Part shown: positions 41,283 to 50,419 of the stretch, one piece after another
How positions within the stretch are numbered: the stretch's first letter is position 1
How the letters are laid out: every line of letters begins with the position of its first letter
NCBI RefSeq assembly: GCF_020181615.1
Contig: NZ_CP084029.1
Span: 2,274,353 to 2,324,771, forward strand
Reading direction: 5' to 3'
From: [Mycobacterium] crassicus
Lineage (GTDB): Bacteria; Actinomycetota; Actinomycetes; Mycobacteriales; Mycobacteriaceae
DNA: 50,419 nt
Program-made: the position numbers and the translations under genes
The notes under the pieces: generated by a model
The model's input: the letters and a program-made list of their open reading frames with translations, nothing else
What the model was told of the DNA's origin: nothing
The model's database searches: none

Positions 41283-43688
41283 TCACCTTATCCCGCCGTC
41301 GTCTCCGACAGCGCCCGTTCGCCACGTCCAGTCGGTGATACGCGGGTCGTCCGCACCGTGTTCGCGGGTGTAGAGCCGGGCGGCCAGCCGGGCATCGGCC
41401 ATCCGCTGACGCAGCACCGCGCTGCGATCGCCCAGTCCCGCAACCCGATCGATGACGTCCATCACCAGGTGGAAGCGATCCAGGTCGTTGAGCATGACCA
41501 TGTCGAACGGCGTCGTGGTGGTGCCGCGCTCGCGATAGCCGCGCACGTGCATCTGGTCATGGTTCGCCCGGGAATAGGTGAGCCGGTGGATCAGCCAGGG
41601 ATAGCCGTGATAGGCGAAGATCACCGGCTTATCCCGGGTGAACAGGGCGTCGAACTCGTTGTCCGGCAAGCCATGTGGGTGTTCGGTCGCCGGCTGCAGC
41701 CGCATCACGTCCACGACGTTGACCACTCGCACGGCGAGGTCGGGCAGCTCGGAACGCAGGATGTCGGCGGCCGCCAGGGTTTCCAGGGTCGGGATGTCTC
41801 CGGCGCAGGCCAGCACCACGTCCGGTTCGCCGGTGGTGGTGCCGGCCCACTCCCAGATACCCAGACCCCGGGTGCAGTGCGCCACCGCCGCGGGCATGTC
41901 CAGGTATGCCAGCGCCGGCTGCTTGCCGGCGACGATCACGTTGACGTAGTCGCGGCTGCGCAGGCAGTGGTCGGCGACCGAGAGCAGGGTGTTGCCGTCC
42001 GGCGGAAGATAGACCCGCACCACCTCGGGTCGCTTGTTGGCCACCAGGTCGATGAAGCCGGGGTCCTGGTGTGATGCCCCGTTGTGGTCCTGCCGCCAGA
42101 CATGGGAGGTCAGCAGATAGTTCAGCGAGGCGATCGGCCGGCGCCACGGCAGCTCGCGGCTGACCGCCAGCCATTTGGCGTGCTGGTTGAACATCGAATC
42201 GACGATGTGCACGAAGGCTTCGTAACAGTTGAACAGCCCGTGCCGGCCGGTGAGCAGATAGCCCTCCAGCCAGCCCTGGCACAGGTGTTCCGACAGCACT
42301 TCCAGGACCCGGCCGTCGGGGGCCAGGTTGTCGTCACCGGGGGCCGTGTCCGACAGCCAGACCCGGTCGGTGGTCTCGAACACCGCGGCGAGCCGATTGG
42401 AGGCCGTCTCGTCGGGGCCCATCAACCGGAACCGGTCGCGGTTGCGGTCGATGACGTCTCGCAGGAAGGTACCCAGCACCCGGGTGGCCTCGTGTACTTC
42501 GGCGGCGGGCTGAGGCACCGGCACGGCGTAGTCGCGGAAGTCCGGCAGGTCCAGGTCGCGCAGCAGCAGACCTCCGTTGGCGTGCGGGTTGGCGCTCATC
42601 CGGCGATTCCCGCGTGGTGCCAACACCGCCAGCTCCGGCCGCAGCCGGCCGGATTCGTCGAACAGTTCGGTCGGCCGGTAGCTGCGCAGCCAGTCCTCCA
42701 GCTGTGCGCGGTGCCCGGGGTCGGTGCGGGTCTGCGCGAGTGGCACCTGATGTGCCCGCCAGGTGCCCTCCACCTGTTGGCCGTCCACCCTTGCCGGCCC
42801 GGTCCAGCCCTTCGGGGTCCGCAGCACGATCATCGGCCACACCGGCCGCATCGTGGTGTCGTCGGCGCGGGCGGCCTGCCGGATCGCCGCGATGTCGTCG
42901 AAGGCGTCGTCGAGGGCGGCTGCGAGCAGCTGATGCACGACGGCCGGGTCGTCACCGGCGACGGTGATCGGCCGGTACCCGTAGCCGCGCAGCAGCGACT
43001 CCAATTCCGAATGCGGGATACGGGCCAGCACGGTCGGATTGGCGATCTTGTAGCCGTTGAGATGCAGGATGGGCAGTACCGCACCGTCGATGGCCGGGTT
43101 GAGGAATTTATTCGAATGCCAGCCGGCGGCCAGCGGCCCGGTCTCGGCCTCGCCGTCGCCGATGACGCAGGCCACCACCAGATCCGGGTTGTCGAACGCC
43201 GCGCCGAATGCATGCACCAACGCGTAGCCGAGCTCGCCGCCCTCATGGATGGACCCTGGCGTCTCGGCCGCGGCGTGGCTCGGGATTCCGCCGGGAAACG
43301 AGAACTGCCGGAACAGCTTTCGCATGCCTTCGGCGTTCTCTCCGATGCCGGTGTAAACCTGGCTGTAGGTGCCTTCCAGATAGGCGTTGGCCACCAGTGC
43401 CGGTCCGCCGTGGCCGGGCCCGGTGACGAAGATGACGTCGGCGTCCCGGTCGCGGATGATCCGGTTCAGGTGGGCGTAAAGCAGATTCAGCCCGGGCGTG
43501 GTGCCCCAGTGCCCCAGCAGCCGCGGCTTGACGTGCTCGGCCTGCAGCGGCTCGGTCAGCAGCGGATTGTCCAGCAGGTAGATCTGACCCACCGAGAGAT
43601 AATTGGCGGCGCGCCAGTAGGCGTCGAGGCGCGCCAGATCGGTGTCGGAGAGCGTCGGCGGTACCGGCGGCGCGGTCTCAGCACTCAT
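41283..43688 (-). CDS. xfp: Xylulose-5-phosphate/fructose-6-phosphate phosphoketolase
   Basis: Phosphoketolase splits xylulose 5-phosphate or fructose 6-phosphate with phosphate to give acetyl phosphate and a smaller sugar phosphate, using thiamine diphosphate. The 801-residue product is full length. The N-terminal domain has [34 protein letters not shown] and the ThDP motif [19 protein letters not shown]. The middle domain has [10 protein letters not shown] and [16 protein letters not shown]. The C-terminal domain ends near RITDWTW. It is not a usual neighbour in M. tuberculosis. No phosphotransacetylase or acetate kinase gene lies within the window. The start ATG at 43688 is divergent from the CoA-transferase. 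Confidence 0.95.
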   Translation of the reverse strand: MSAETAPPVPPTLSDTDLARLDAYWRAANYLSVGQIYLLDNPLLTEPLQAEHVKPRLLGHWGTTPGLNLLYAHLNRIIRDRDADVIFVTGPGHGGPALVANAYLEGTYSQVYTGIGENAEGMRKLFRQFSFPGGIPSHAAAETPGSIHEGGELGYALVHAFGAAFDNPDLVVACVIGDGEAETGPLAAGWHSNKFLNPAIDGAVLPILHLNGYKIANPTVLARIPHSELESLLRGYGYRPITVAGDDPAVVHQLLAAALDDAFDDIAAIRQAARADDTTMRPVWPMIVLRTPKGWTGPARVDGQQVEGTWRAHQVPLAQTRTDPGHRAQLEDWLRSYRPTELFDESGRLRPELAVLAPRGNRRMSANPHANGGLLLRDLDLPDFRDYAVPVPQPAAEVHEATRVLGTFLRDVIDRNRDRFRLMGPDETASNRLAAVFETTDRVWLSDTAPGDDNLAPDGRVLEVLSEHLCQGWLEGYLLTGRHGLFNCYEAFVHIVDSMFNQHAKWLAVSRELPWRRPIASLNYLLTSHVWRQDHNGASHQDPGFIDLVANKRPEVVRVYLPPDGNTLLSVADHCLRSRDYVNVIVAGKQPALAYLDMPAAVAHCTRGLGIWEWAGTTTGEPDVVLACAGDIPTLETLAAADILRSELPDLAVRVVNVVDVMRLQPATEHPHGLPDNEFDALFTRDKPVIFAYHGYPWLIHRLTYSRANHDQMHVRGYRERGTTTTPFDMVMLNDLDRFHLVMDVIDRVAGLGDRSAVLRQRMADARLAARLYTREHGADDPRITDWTWRTGAVGDDGGIR

Positions 43689-43733
43689 CTGTGCGATTGT
43701 CCGCGTCGAGCCCGAACCGCGGCAACCGTTCAT

Positions 43734-43745
43734 TACTCTGGCAGG
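43734..43745 (+). promoter_or_regulatory. Possible leaderless promoter element of the CoA-transferase
   Basis: TACTCT at 43734-43739 fits TAnnnT and ends six bases before the GTG at 43746. The GGCAGG just before the GTG is a poor ribosome-binding site. Confidence 0.4.
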
Positions 43746-46118
43746 GTGCTGCTGGAATCGCTGCGGGTCCTGGATCTGGCCGGCGGTGACGCCGATGCGG
43801 TCACCCGACTGCTTGCCGACCTCGGCGCCGATGTGCTCAAGGTGGAGCCCCCCGGCGGAAGTCCGGCGCGCACCGCCCCTCCGCTGCTGAACGGCGTGAG
43901 CATCTCGTTCGCCCTGCACAACGCCAACAAGCGAAGCGTCACGTTGAACGCGGCCGACGAGGGCGATCGGCGCCGTTTCGACGAGTTGGCGGCCGGTGCC
44001 GACATCGTCGTGGACAGCGGCCGGCCGGGCCGCGCCGCCGACTTCGGGACCTCGTGTGCCGCGTTGGCCGACCGGTTTACCCACCTGGTGACGATGTCGG
44101 TCACCGACTTCGGGACCACCGGGCCATACTCGGACTGGCAGGCGACCGACGCTGTGCTCTATGCGCTGTCCGGCGCGCTGTCCCGATCCGGGCCCACCAC
44201 CGGGAACCCGGTGTTGCCGCCCGACGGGATCGCTTCGGCGACCGCTGCGGTACAGGCCGCCTGGGCGCTACTGGTCGCCTACTACAACCGATTGCGTTGC
44301 GGCACCGGGGATTATCTGGACTTCTCCCGGTTCGATGCTGTGATCACCGTGCTCGACCCGATCTTCGGTGCGCAGGGGCAGGTCGCCGCGGCCCGTCGCG
44401 GGGTCACCCGCTGGCGCGGCCGGCCCAAGAACCAGGACGCCTACCCGATCTATCCGTGCCGGGACGGCTATGTGCGACTGTGCGTGATGTCGCCGCGCCA
44501 ATGGCGTGGCCTGTGGGCCTGGCTGGGGGAGCCCGCCGAGTACGCCGACCCCAAATTCGGGGTGATCGGTGAGCGGTTCGCGGTATGGCCGCAGATCAGC
44601 ATGCTGGTACGCGACCTGTTCGCCGACCAGGACATGGCCGACCTGGTCGCGGCCGGGCAGGCTCGCGGGGTGCCGATCGCCGCGGTGGGCGACCCGGCTG
44701 CGGTGCTGGCCGGTGACCACTTCACCGCGGCCGGGGCGGCGACCACCGCCGAACTGGCCCCGGGACTGCGCGCCGTCATACCGACCGGCTACTACGTGGT
44801 CGACGATCAGCGGGCCGGCTTCCGGACGCCCGCCCCGGCCCTCGGTGACGCCGAAATCGGTTGGCGAACCGAGCCGTCGCCGGTTCCGGCGCCTGATGCT
44901 GCGGTCGGAGCGCGGCCGTTCGCGGGGGTGCGGATCGTCGACCTGGGTGTGATCGTGGCCGGCGGCGAGACCAGCCGGCTGTTCGGCGACTTGGGCGCCG
45001 AGGTCATCAAGGTGGAGAGCGCGGCCTACCCCGACGGGTTGCGGCAGACCCGTGCCGGATCGGCGATGAGCGAATCGTTCGCCTGGACGCACCGCAACAA
45101 CCTCGGTCTGGGCCTGGACCTGCGCAGCTCGGCCGGCTCGGGGATCTTCGGCCGGCTCGTCGGCGCCGCCGACGCGGTATTCGCCAACTTCAAACCGGGA
45201 ACGCTTGCCGCCCTGGGTTTCTCCTACGACGCCTTGCGTGGTCTCAATCCGCGGGTGGTGCTCGCCGAAAGCAGCGCCTTCGGCGAGACCGGGCCGTGGA
45301 GCGCCCGGATGGGCTACGGCCCGCTGGTGCGGGCCACTACCGGAGTCACCGCATTGTGGACGGCGCCCGACAGCGCTGAGGCCGACACCGATCGTCACCC
45401 CTTCTACGACGCGACGACCGTCTTCCCTGATCACGTCGTCGCCCGGGTCACCGCGATCGGGGCGCTGGCGGCACTGATCGCGGCCCGACGGACCGGTGTC
45501 GGTGCCCACGTGCACGTTTCGCAGGCCGAGACCGCGGTCAACCAGCTCGACACCAGCTACGTCGCGCGGGCAGGGGGGCCCTCGGTGGTGCCGGACACCT
45601 CGATCGATCTGGTCTGCCCATGCTCGGGCGACGACGAATGGTGCGTGGTCTCGATCCGATCGGACGCCGAATGGAGCAGTGTCACAGCGATTCTCGGTGA
45701 TCCGGAGCTGACCTCAGATCCGCGCTTCGGTACCGCTGCGGAACGCTACGAGCACCGCGCGGCACTGGTGGCGGAGCTGAGCCGGCACACCCGCTACCGA
45801 ACCCCCGCGGATGTCGGTGAGCTGCTGCAGACAGCCGGGGTGGCGGCCGGGCCGATGAACCGGCCGCCGGACATCGCCGAGCACCCACAGTTGACCCACC
45901 GCACGGTGTTCGCGGACATGACCCACCCGCTGATCGAGCACCCGCTGCCGGCCGAAACCGGGCCCGCCCCGTTCCGCAACATCCCGGCGGCGCTGCAGAG
46001 GCCCGCGCCGTTGCCCGGTCAGGACACCCGGGTGATCTGCCGCAGGGTCCTCGGTCTCGAGGACGCTGAAACGGACCGGTTGATCGCGGACGGGGTGTTG
46101 TTCGCGACCGGCGATTAA
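43746..46118 (+). CDS. Fused double family III CoA-transferase (Rv1866-like)
   Basis: This 790-residue protein has two CaiB/BaiF-type CoA-transferase domains in one chain. The first starts [13 protein letters not shown] and runs to about 385; the second starts [20 protein letters not shown] near 395. Each has a candidate catalytic aspartate, in [12 protein letters not shown] and [16 protein letters not shown]. Family III enzymes normally dimerise as interlinked rings, so the fusion may be a tethered pair. Substrates are unknown. The GTG at 43746 is supported by the TAnnnT element upstream and by the N-terminal alignment of the domain. Confidence 0.9.
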   Translation: MLLESLRVLDLAGGDADAVTRLLADLGADVLKVEPPGGSPARTAPPLLNGVSISFALHNANKRSVTLNAADEGDRRRFDELAAGADIVVDSGRPGRAADFGTSCAALADRFTHLVTMSVTDFGTTGPYSDWQATDAVLYALSGALSRSGPTTGNPVLPPDGIASATAAVQAAWALLVAYYNRLRCGTGDYLDFSRFDAVITVLDPIFGAQGQVAAARRGVTRWRGRPKNQDAYPIYPCRDGYVRLCVMSPRQWRGLWAWLGEPAEYADPKFGVIGERFAVWPQISMLVRDLFADQDMADLVAAGQARGVPIAAVGDPAAVLAGDHFTAAGAATTAELAPGLRAVIPTGYYVVDDQRAGFRTPAPALGDAEIGWRTEPSPVPAPDAAVGARPFAGVRIVDLGVIVAGGETSRLFGDLGAEVIKVESAAYPDGLRQTRAGSAMSESFAWTHRNNLGLGLDLRSSAGSGIFGRLVGAADAVFANFKPGTLAALGFSYDALRGLNPRVVLAESSAFGETGPWSARMGYGPLVRATTGVTALWTAPDSAEADTDRHPFYDATTVFPDHVVARVTAIGALAALIAARRTGVGAHVHVSQAETAVNQLDTSYVARAGGPSVVPDTSIDLVCPCSGDDEWCVVSIRSDAEWSSVTAILGDPELTSDPRFGTAAERYEHRAALVAELSRHTRYRTPADVGELLQTAGVAAGPMNRPPDIAEHPQLTHRTVFADMTHPLIEHPLPAETGPAPFRNIPAALQRPAPLPGQDTRVICRRVLGLEDAETDRLIADGVLFATGD

Positions 46119-46132
46119 CGCGGCACGGGCGA

Positions 46133-47365
46133 TCAGACGGACAGTTCGCCCAACGGTGCCTGCGGATCGGCCAGCCGGTCGGGGTCGACGGGCGCCTGGG
46201 AGCGGATCAAGGCCTTGATGTCGTCGAGGCCCTCCCAGATGTTGACGTTCATCCCGGCCAGCACCCGGTCGTCGTCGCCGAGCCAGAAACTGGTGTACTC
46301 GCGGCCGGTGACGTTGCCGCGGAACACCACTCGGGCGTAGTGCGGCGCATGGCCGACGTATTCCATGCCGAGGTCGTATTGGTCGGTGAAAAAGTAGGGC
46401 AGCGCGTCGTATACGGCGGACTCGCCGAGCATGCCCGACACCGCGACTGCCGGCTGATTGAGGGCGTTCGCCCAGTGCTCGGTTCGGATGCGGGTGCCCA
46501 GCAGCGGATGCTGTGCCGCCGCGATATCGCCGACGGCGTAGATGTCGGGATCACTGCTGCGCAGGCCCGCATCCACCAGTACGCCGCCGTCACCGATGGC
46601 AAGGCCGGCCTGCTGGGCCAATTCGATGTTGGGCTGGGCGCCGACGGCGACCAACACCGCGGTGGCACTGACCTGCGAGCCGTCGCCCAGGCGTAGGCCG
46701 GTGGCGGCCCCGCCGGCGGTGGTGATCTCGGCGACGGCCGATCCCAGGCGCAGGTCGACACCGTGGGCGCGGTGCAGGTCGGCGAAGACGGTGCCGTTCT
46801 CCGCGCCGAGGCTGGCCAGCAGTGGCAGCGCAGCGGACTCGACCACCGTGACGTCGACGCCGCGCTGCCGAGCGCCGGCGGCCACCTCCATACCGATCCA
46901 TCCGGCGCCCACCACCGCCAGCGAGGCACCGGCGGCCAGTGCGGAATCCAATGCCGACGCGTCGTCGACCGTGCGCAGATAGTGCACGCCGTCGGCGTCC
47001 GCGCCCGGGATCGGCACCCGCCGCGAGCGCGAACCCGTGGCTAACAACAGCTTGTCGTAGCCCAGGCTGGTGCCGTCGGCCAGACCGACGGTGTGAGCGG
47101 ACGGGTCCAGGCCCACTGCGCGGGTACCGATCCGCAGGTCGACGTCGTGGTCGCGGAACCACTCGTGAGCGTTCACGGTGAAGTCGGCGAGCGTCTTCTT
47201 GCCCGCCAGAAACTCCTTGGACAGCGGCGGACGCTCGTAGGGCAGATGTTGTTCCTCGCCGACAAGGACGATCTTTCCGTCGAAACTCTTGTCGCGCAAT
47301 GCCTCTGCGGCCTTGGCGCCGGCCAGGCCGCCGCCGACGATCACGAATGTGGTGGATGCTGACAC
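46133..47365 (-). CDS. FAD-dependent ferredoxin-reductase-like oxidoreductase (Rv1869c-like)
   Basis: The 410-residue protein has the FAD-binding FVIVGGGLAGAKAAEAL at the N-terminus, the PYERPPLSKEFLAG segment, the NAD-binding LAVVGAGWIGMEVA near 150, and the second FAD site IYAVGDIAAA. A C-terminal reductase domain follows. This set is typical of NAD(P)H-dependent ferredoxin or rubredoxin reductases that supply P450s and oxygenases. No partner oxygenase is adjacent. The GTG at 47365 is preferred because CGGAG lies upstream; it gives the length of the M. tuberculosis protein. Confidence 0.92.
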   Translation of the reverse strand: MSASTTFVIVGGGLAGAKAAEALRDKSFDGKIVLVGEEQHLPYERPPLSKEFLAGKKTLADFTVNAHEWFRDHDVDLRIGTRAVGLDPSAHTVGLADGTSLGYDKLLLATGSRSRRVPIPGADADGVHYLRTVDDASALDSALAAGASLAVVGAGWIGMEVAAGARQRGVDVTVVESAALPLLASLGAENGTVFADLHRAHGVDLRLGSAVAEITTAGGAATGLRLGDGSQVSATAVLVAVGAQPNIELAQQAGLAIGDGGVLVDAGLRSSDPDIYAVGDIAAAQHPLLGTRIRTEHWANALNQPAVAVSGMLGESAVYDALPYFFTDQYDLGMEYVGHAPHYARVVFRGNVTGREYTSFWLGDDDRVLAGMNVNIWEGLDDIKALIRSQAPVDPDRLADPQAPLGELSV

Positions 47366-47427
47366 GGGGTTCTCCGCTCTACGCGACGTCACCCGCCACA
47401 GTACCGGCGATCGCGGTGTGCGCTAGG

Positions 47428-48063
47428 TCAATCGGACAGACGTGCACGTACGTCCGCGTCAGCGGAGTAACGCACCAGCGCTGCGGCAAGCTCGGCATTG
47501 CGCCCCAGCGACAGTGCGCCGAGTTCGGTTGCGTCGCCTGGCAAGCCGAGATCGCGAGCGGCGGCCAGCGCGCGGTCGTCGAAAGTGGACCGGGCCCACG
47601 GCCAGACGTCCTGGACCTCGCGGAGAAAGATCTCCGCCCCGGTGTCACCGATTCCCTTGAATTCGTTGAGCAAGGTGGCGGCCGCCTCGACGTCGCGGCC
47701 ACAGCGCTCGGCCAGCAGGCGCAGGTCCCCGCGATACTCCTGCTGAACCGTCTCGGCGATGTCGACCAACCGATCTGCGGAACTCTCGTCGTAGTGGCGG
47801 TAGTGGGCGCGGGCCATCGCTTGGAGCATGGTGCGCCGATCGGCGTCGAGGACCTTGTGCGGGGTACGCAGTCCACTCTTGAACAGCTCGCGGGCGGCAC
47901 GGGCCGCGATGGCGGCGTCGATCGGCTCATTGGCCAGCATGCACAGGATCAGCAGCTGGAACAACGGCATCGGCTGGTTGCGTAACCGGATGCCGGCCTC
48001 TTGGGCATAGGTGCTGCCGGCGCGTCGCAGTAACCGCCGCACCAGATCTCTGTGATCGTGCAC
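47428..48063 (-). CDS. HhH-domain endonuclease III-like protein (Rv1870c-like)
   Basis: The 211-residue protein is predominantly helical with a helix-hairpin-helix segment FKGIGDTGAEIFLREVQ near 135. This resembles endonuclease III and other HhH-GPD glycosylases. The usual catalytic lysine after the hairpin glycines is replaced (GDTGAE), so I see no standard glycosylase/lyase centre. The iron-sulfur cysteines of Nth are absent. It may bind DNA without cutting or use another mechanism. The start is a GTG with TATACC six bases upstream, a possible leaderless promoter. Confidence 0.82.
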   Translation of the reverse strand: MHDHRDLVRRLLRRAGSTYAQEAGIRLRNQPMPLFQLLILCMLANEPIDAAIAARAARELFKSGLRTPHKVLDADRRTMLQAMARAHYRHYDESSADRLVDIAETVQQEYRGDLRLLAERCGRDVEAAATLLNEFKGIGDTGAEIFLREVQDVWPWARSTFDDRALAAARDLGLPGDATELGALSLGRNAELAAALVRYSADADVRARLSD

Positions 48064-48137
48064 AGCGTGGGTATACCCGCGTGCACCGCGCAGGAAACAC
48101 GCGATCGCTGTGTTGATGGTGAGGCTCTGAGCGTGCC

Positions 48138-49376
48138 CTACTGACGTGGCGCCAGACGCCGCAACTGGGTGACGTGCTGCGGTGACAGCTCGGCGAGCTC
48201 GCGGACCCCGAGCAGCCGCATGGTGCGCCGGATCTGCTCGGCGAGGATGTCGATGACCCGGTGCACGCCGGCCTCACCGCCGGCCATCAGGCCATAGAGA
48301 TAGGCCCGCCCGATCAGGGTGCATCGAGCGCCCAGTGCCAACGCCGCGACGATGTCGGCGCCGGACATGATGCCGGTGTCCAGCAGGACCTCGGTGTCGC
48401 GCCCGACTTCCCGTGCCACCTCGGGCAACAGCGCAAAGGGCACCGGCGCCCGGTCGAGTTGACGGCCGCCGTGGTTGGACAACACGATGCCGTCGACACC
48501 GAGGTCGACCACGGCGCGGGCGTCGGCGAGGGTCTGAATGCCCTTGACGACGAACCGGCCCGGCCATTGGGACTTGACCCAGGCCAGGTCGTCGAAGGTC
48601 AGGCTCGGGTCGAACATGGTGTCCATGTACTGCGCGACGGTGCCCGACCATCGGTCCAGTGAGGCGAAGGCAAGCGGTTCGGTGGTGAGCAGGTCGAACC
48701 ACCAGGCCGGGTGGACTGCGGCGTCGGCCACCGTACGCAGCGTCAATGCCGGCGGGATGGCCATGCCGTTGCGGGTGTCGCGTCGTCGCGCCCCGGCGAC
48801 CGGGCAGTCGACGGTGGCCAGCAGGGTGTCGTATCCGGCGTCGGCGGCGCGGCGCAGTAGCGCCATCGACCGGTCGCGGTCGTGCCACATGTAGAGCTGA
48901 AACCATCGGCGGGCGCGCGGCGCGGCCGCGGCGACGTCTTCGATCGAGGCGGTCCCCAGTGTCGACAGCGAGAACGGGATTCCGGCGGCCTCGGCGGCCC
49001 GGGCGCCGGCCAGCTCGCCGGCGCTGTGCATCAGCCGGGTGAATCCGGTCGGTGCGATCGCGAACGGCAACGCCACCGGCGCCCCGAGCACGTTGCGGCT
49101 GGTGTCGACGCCTGAGACGTCGCGCAGGATCGCCGGGTGAAATTCGATGTCGCGGAAGGCCTGTCGAGCCCGGGCCAACGAGATCTCGTCCTCGGCGGCT
49201 CCGTCGGTGTAGTCGAAGGCGGCTTTGGGGGTGCGCCGCTTGGCGAGTAGGCGCAGGTCCTCGACGGTCAGGGCGGCATCCAGGCGCTGCGCTGTTCGGT
49301 TCAGCCGTGGCCGGCGGAATCGGATCAGCGGCGCGAGGTCACGGATTCTGGGGAACCGCCGTTGCATCGCCGACAT
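48138..49376 (-). CDS. lldD2: L-lactate dehydrogenase, FMN-dependent, quinone-linked
   Basis: LldD2 oxidises L-lactate to pyruvate, passing electrons to the quinone pool; it supports mycobacterial growth on lactate. The 412-residue product is of the FMN-dependent alpha-hydroxy-acid oxidase family. It has an FMN-contact K278 (FVVKGI), catalytic H302 in SNHGGRQLD, substrate-binding Y-containing FQLYMW, and the phosphate loop [13 protein letters not shown]. The ATG at 49376 has AAGGAG six bases upstream. The DUF1810 gene is divergent, 47 bases away. Confidence 0.94.
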   Translation of the reverse strand: MSAMQRRFPRIRDLAPLIRFRRPRLNRTAQRLDAALTVEDLRLLAKRRTPKAAFDYTDGAAEDEISLARARQAFRDIEFHPAILRDVSGVDTSRNVLGAPVALPFAIAPTGFTRLMHSAGELAGARAAEAAGIPFSLSTLGTASIEDVAAAAPRARRWFQLYMWHDRDRSMALLRRAADAGYDTLLATVDCPVAGARRRDTRNGMAIPPALTLRTVADAAVHPAWWFDLLTTEPLAFASLDRWSGTVAQYMDTMFDPSLTFDDLAWVKSQWPGRFVVKGIQTLADARAVVDLGVDGIVLSNHGGRQLDRAPVPFALLPEVAREVGRDTEVLLDTGIMSGADIVAALALGARCTLIGRAYLYGLMAGGEAGVHRVIDILAEQIRRTMRLLGVRELAELSPQHVTQLRRLAPRQ

Positions 49377-49423
49377 CGCTGACTCCTTCACTCCTCGCCA
49401 CGAACTGTGCCACGGTTGGTGTC

Positions 49424-49891
49424 ATGGCCGGGCATCTCGAGCCATTCGGACTGCAGCGTTTCGTCGACGCCCAGGATCGCGTCTACGACACGGTGCTCGC
49501 CGAACTGCGCAGCGGCCGCAAGCGCAGCCACTGGATGTGGTTCATCTTTCCGCAGCTGGCCGGCCTGGGCTCCAGTGCGACGGCGCAGCGCTACGGCATC
49601 GCGTCGCTGGCGGAGGCCCGCGCCTATCTGGCCCATGACCTGCTCGGGCCACGGTTGCATGAGTGCGCACGGTTGATCACCGCGGTGCCCGGCCGATCGA
49701 TCGAGGAGGTACTGGGCTGGCCCGACGAGCTCAAACTGCGTTCCTCGATGACGCTGTTCGCGCGGGCCTGCGCGGATCATGCGGGCGCGGACTGTCCGGG
49801 CGGCAGCGACTTTCGCGCGGTGCTGGACCGCTACTTCGCCGGGGCGCAGGATCCGGTGACCGTGGACCGACTGGTCGCCGAACCCGACTAG
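49424..49891 (+). CDS. DUF1810 family protein (Rv1873-like)
   Basis: This 155-residue cytoplasmic protein matches the DUF1810 family, with FVDAQDRVYDTVLAELRSG, KRSHWMWFIFPQLAGLG and DELKLRSSMTLFA. A structure is known for the M. tuberculosis member but its biochemical function is not. Some family members occur with ADP-ribose-related genes, which does not settle the role here. The stop codon overlaps that of the deaminase on the opposite strand through a shared CTAG. Confidence 0.92.
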   Translation: MAGHLEPFGLQRFVDAQDRVYDTVLAELRSGRKRSHWMWFIFPQLAGLGSSATAQRYGIASLAEARAYLAHDLLGPRLHECARLITAVPGRSIEEVLGWPDELKLRSSMTLFARACADHAGADCPGGSDFRAVLDRYFAGAQDPVTVDRLVAEPD

Positions 49892-50379
49892 GAGTCGCCG
49901 CGGCGCTGGTAGCGGGCGCGAAACAGCGCCTTCAAGTCGTCTTCGAATTCTGGTGCCGGTCCGTCGACCACCACCTTGGGTGCCACGGCGGTGATCGGCA
50001 GTGGGGCCACCGGTGCGGTCGGCACGTTCAGCTCGGTCAGCCATTCGGTGAGTTGGGCCACCGAGGATGCGTAGACGATTCGGCCCAATCCGACCCACGC
50101 GTGCGCCGCCGCACACATCGCGCAGTGCTCACCTGAGGTGTAGACGGTGGTCCGGACCCGGCGGTCCGGGGCCAGGTTGGCCACCGCCCACTGGGCGATG
50201 GCGAACTCGGGATGGCGGGTGGCGTCACCGTCGCCGGTCCGGTTGCGGTCCTCGAAGAGGACGGTGCCGTCGGCATCGACCAGCACCGAACCGAACGGGG
50301 CGTCGCCGTTTTTCACCGCCTCGCCGGCCAACTCGACGCAGCGGGACAGATATTCACGGTCGGCGCGGCTGACTGCCAT
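49888..50379 (-). CDS. Zinc-dependent nucleoside/base deaminase, CDA fold
   Basis: The 163-residue protein has the deaminase zinc site: H56 and E58 in RHPEFAI, and C86 and C89 in EHCAMCAAAH. The fold is that of the cytidine/guanine/tRNA-adenosine deaminases. The HPE form and EHCAMC in place of PCxxC make guanine deaminase or a broad purine/pyrimidine deaminase more likely than tRNA adenosine deaminase, but the substrate is not settled. TAGACT (50388-50393 on the reverse strand) ends eight bases before the ATG. The window ends 40 bases beyond, in GC-rich sequence with no visible gene. Confidence 0.9.
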   Translation of the reverse strand: MAVSRADREYLSRCVELAGEAVKNGDAPFGSVLVDADGTVLFEDRNRTGDGDATRHPEFAIAQWAVANLAPDRRVRTTVYTSGEHCAMCAAAHAWVGLGRIVYASSVAQLTEWLTELNVPTAPVAPLPITAVAPKVVVDGPAPEFEDDLKALFRARYQRRGDS

Positions 50380-50419
50380 ACGGCCGAAGTCTACGGCGCG
50401 CGCCGGGCCAGGCCCGGCG

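Noticed and set aside
42084..43745. Long upstream extension of the CoA-transferase frame
   Set aside because: It runs antisense through the phosphoketolase gene, has no domain content, and the CoA-transferase domain begins just after the GTG at 43746.

Overview
The window is a high-GC, densely coded chromosomal segment from a mycobacterium (family Mycobacteriaceae). This rests on gene content and order. From left to right it follows, with gaps and insertions, the Mycobacterium tuberculosis stretch from Rv1819c to Rv1873: BacA-type ABC transporter, secA2, pgsA2, a DUF881/Sbp/DUF881 trio, gcvH, garA, two MerR regulators around a DUF151 nuclease, gcvB, a VWA protein, glcB, two CNNM/CBS membrane proteins, guaB1, gnd, blaR-like/blaI, a thioesterase, ndh, a short-chain dehydrogenase, modABC, apa, adhA, a CPBP protease, a double CoA-transferase, a ferredoxin-reductase-like enzyme, lldD2 and a DUF1810 protein. 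The urease cluster found in this interval in M. tuberculosis is absent. I compared with M. tuberculosis from memory, not by search; the species cannot be fixed from this window.

Layout. Positions 1-92 are nearly pure C and look like a contig-end artefact. 106-4521 holds a divergent transporter/secA2 pair. 4531-10542 is a run of plus-strand genes for phospholipid synthesis, envelope or division-associated membrane proteins, glycine cleavage H protein, the GarA metabolic switch and MerR regulators. 10596-10812 is a tandem glycine riboswitch leading gcvB. 13812-16031 encodes a large exported Gly/Leu repeat protein that I do not recognise from the M. tuberculosis locus. 16057-25245 is a minus-strand block (VWA protein, malate synthase, putative DNA glycosylase, two CNNM proteins, GuaB1). 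25246-29233 is an accessory-looking insert: a long leader region with operator-like sites, then an operon of two tandem secreted histidine-phosphatase-fold proteins and an alpha/beta hydrolase. 29230-34840 is gnd, the blaR-like/blaI pair with its operator, thioesterase, ndh and SDR. 35000-40006 carries modABC, apa, a small membrane protein and adhA. The right end carries a CPBP protease, an orphan MmpS-like protein, phosphoketolase, a fused CoA-transferase, oxidoreductases, lldD2, DUF1810 and a nucleoside deaminase.

Functional themes. Central carbon and C1/C2 metabolism are concentrated here: glycine decarboxylation (gcvH, gcvB, riboswitch), the glyoxylate shunt (glcB), 2-oxoglutarate control (garA), pentose phosphate (gnd), phosphoketolase, lactate oxidation (lldD2) and the respiratory entry point (ndh). 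The most distinctive items are the two-tier repeat protein at 13812-16031 and the paralogous phosphatase-like pair at 26156-28364. That pair keeps the first catalytic His/Arg but lacks the usual second His. It sits in an interval bounded by a 24-bp direct repeat that matches the 3' end of the blaR-like gene. Many starts lie 6-8 nt after a TAnnnT-like hexamer, which suggests leaderless transcription, as is common in mycobacteria.
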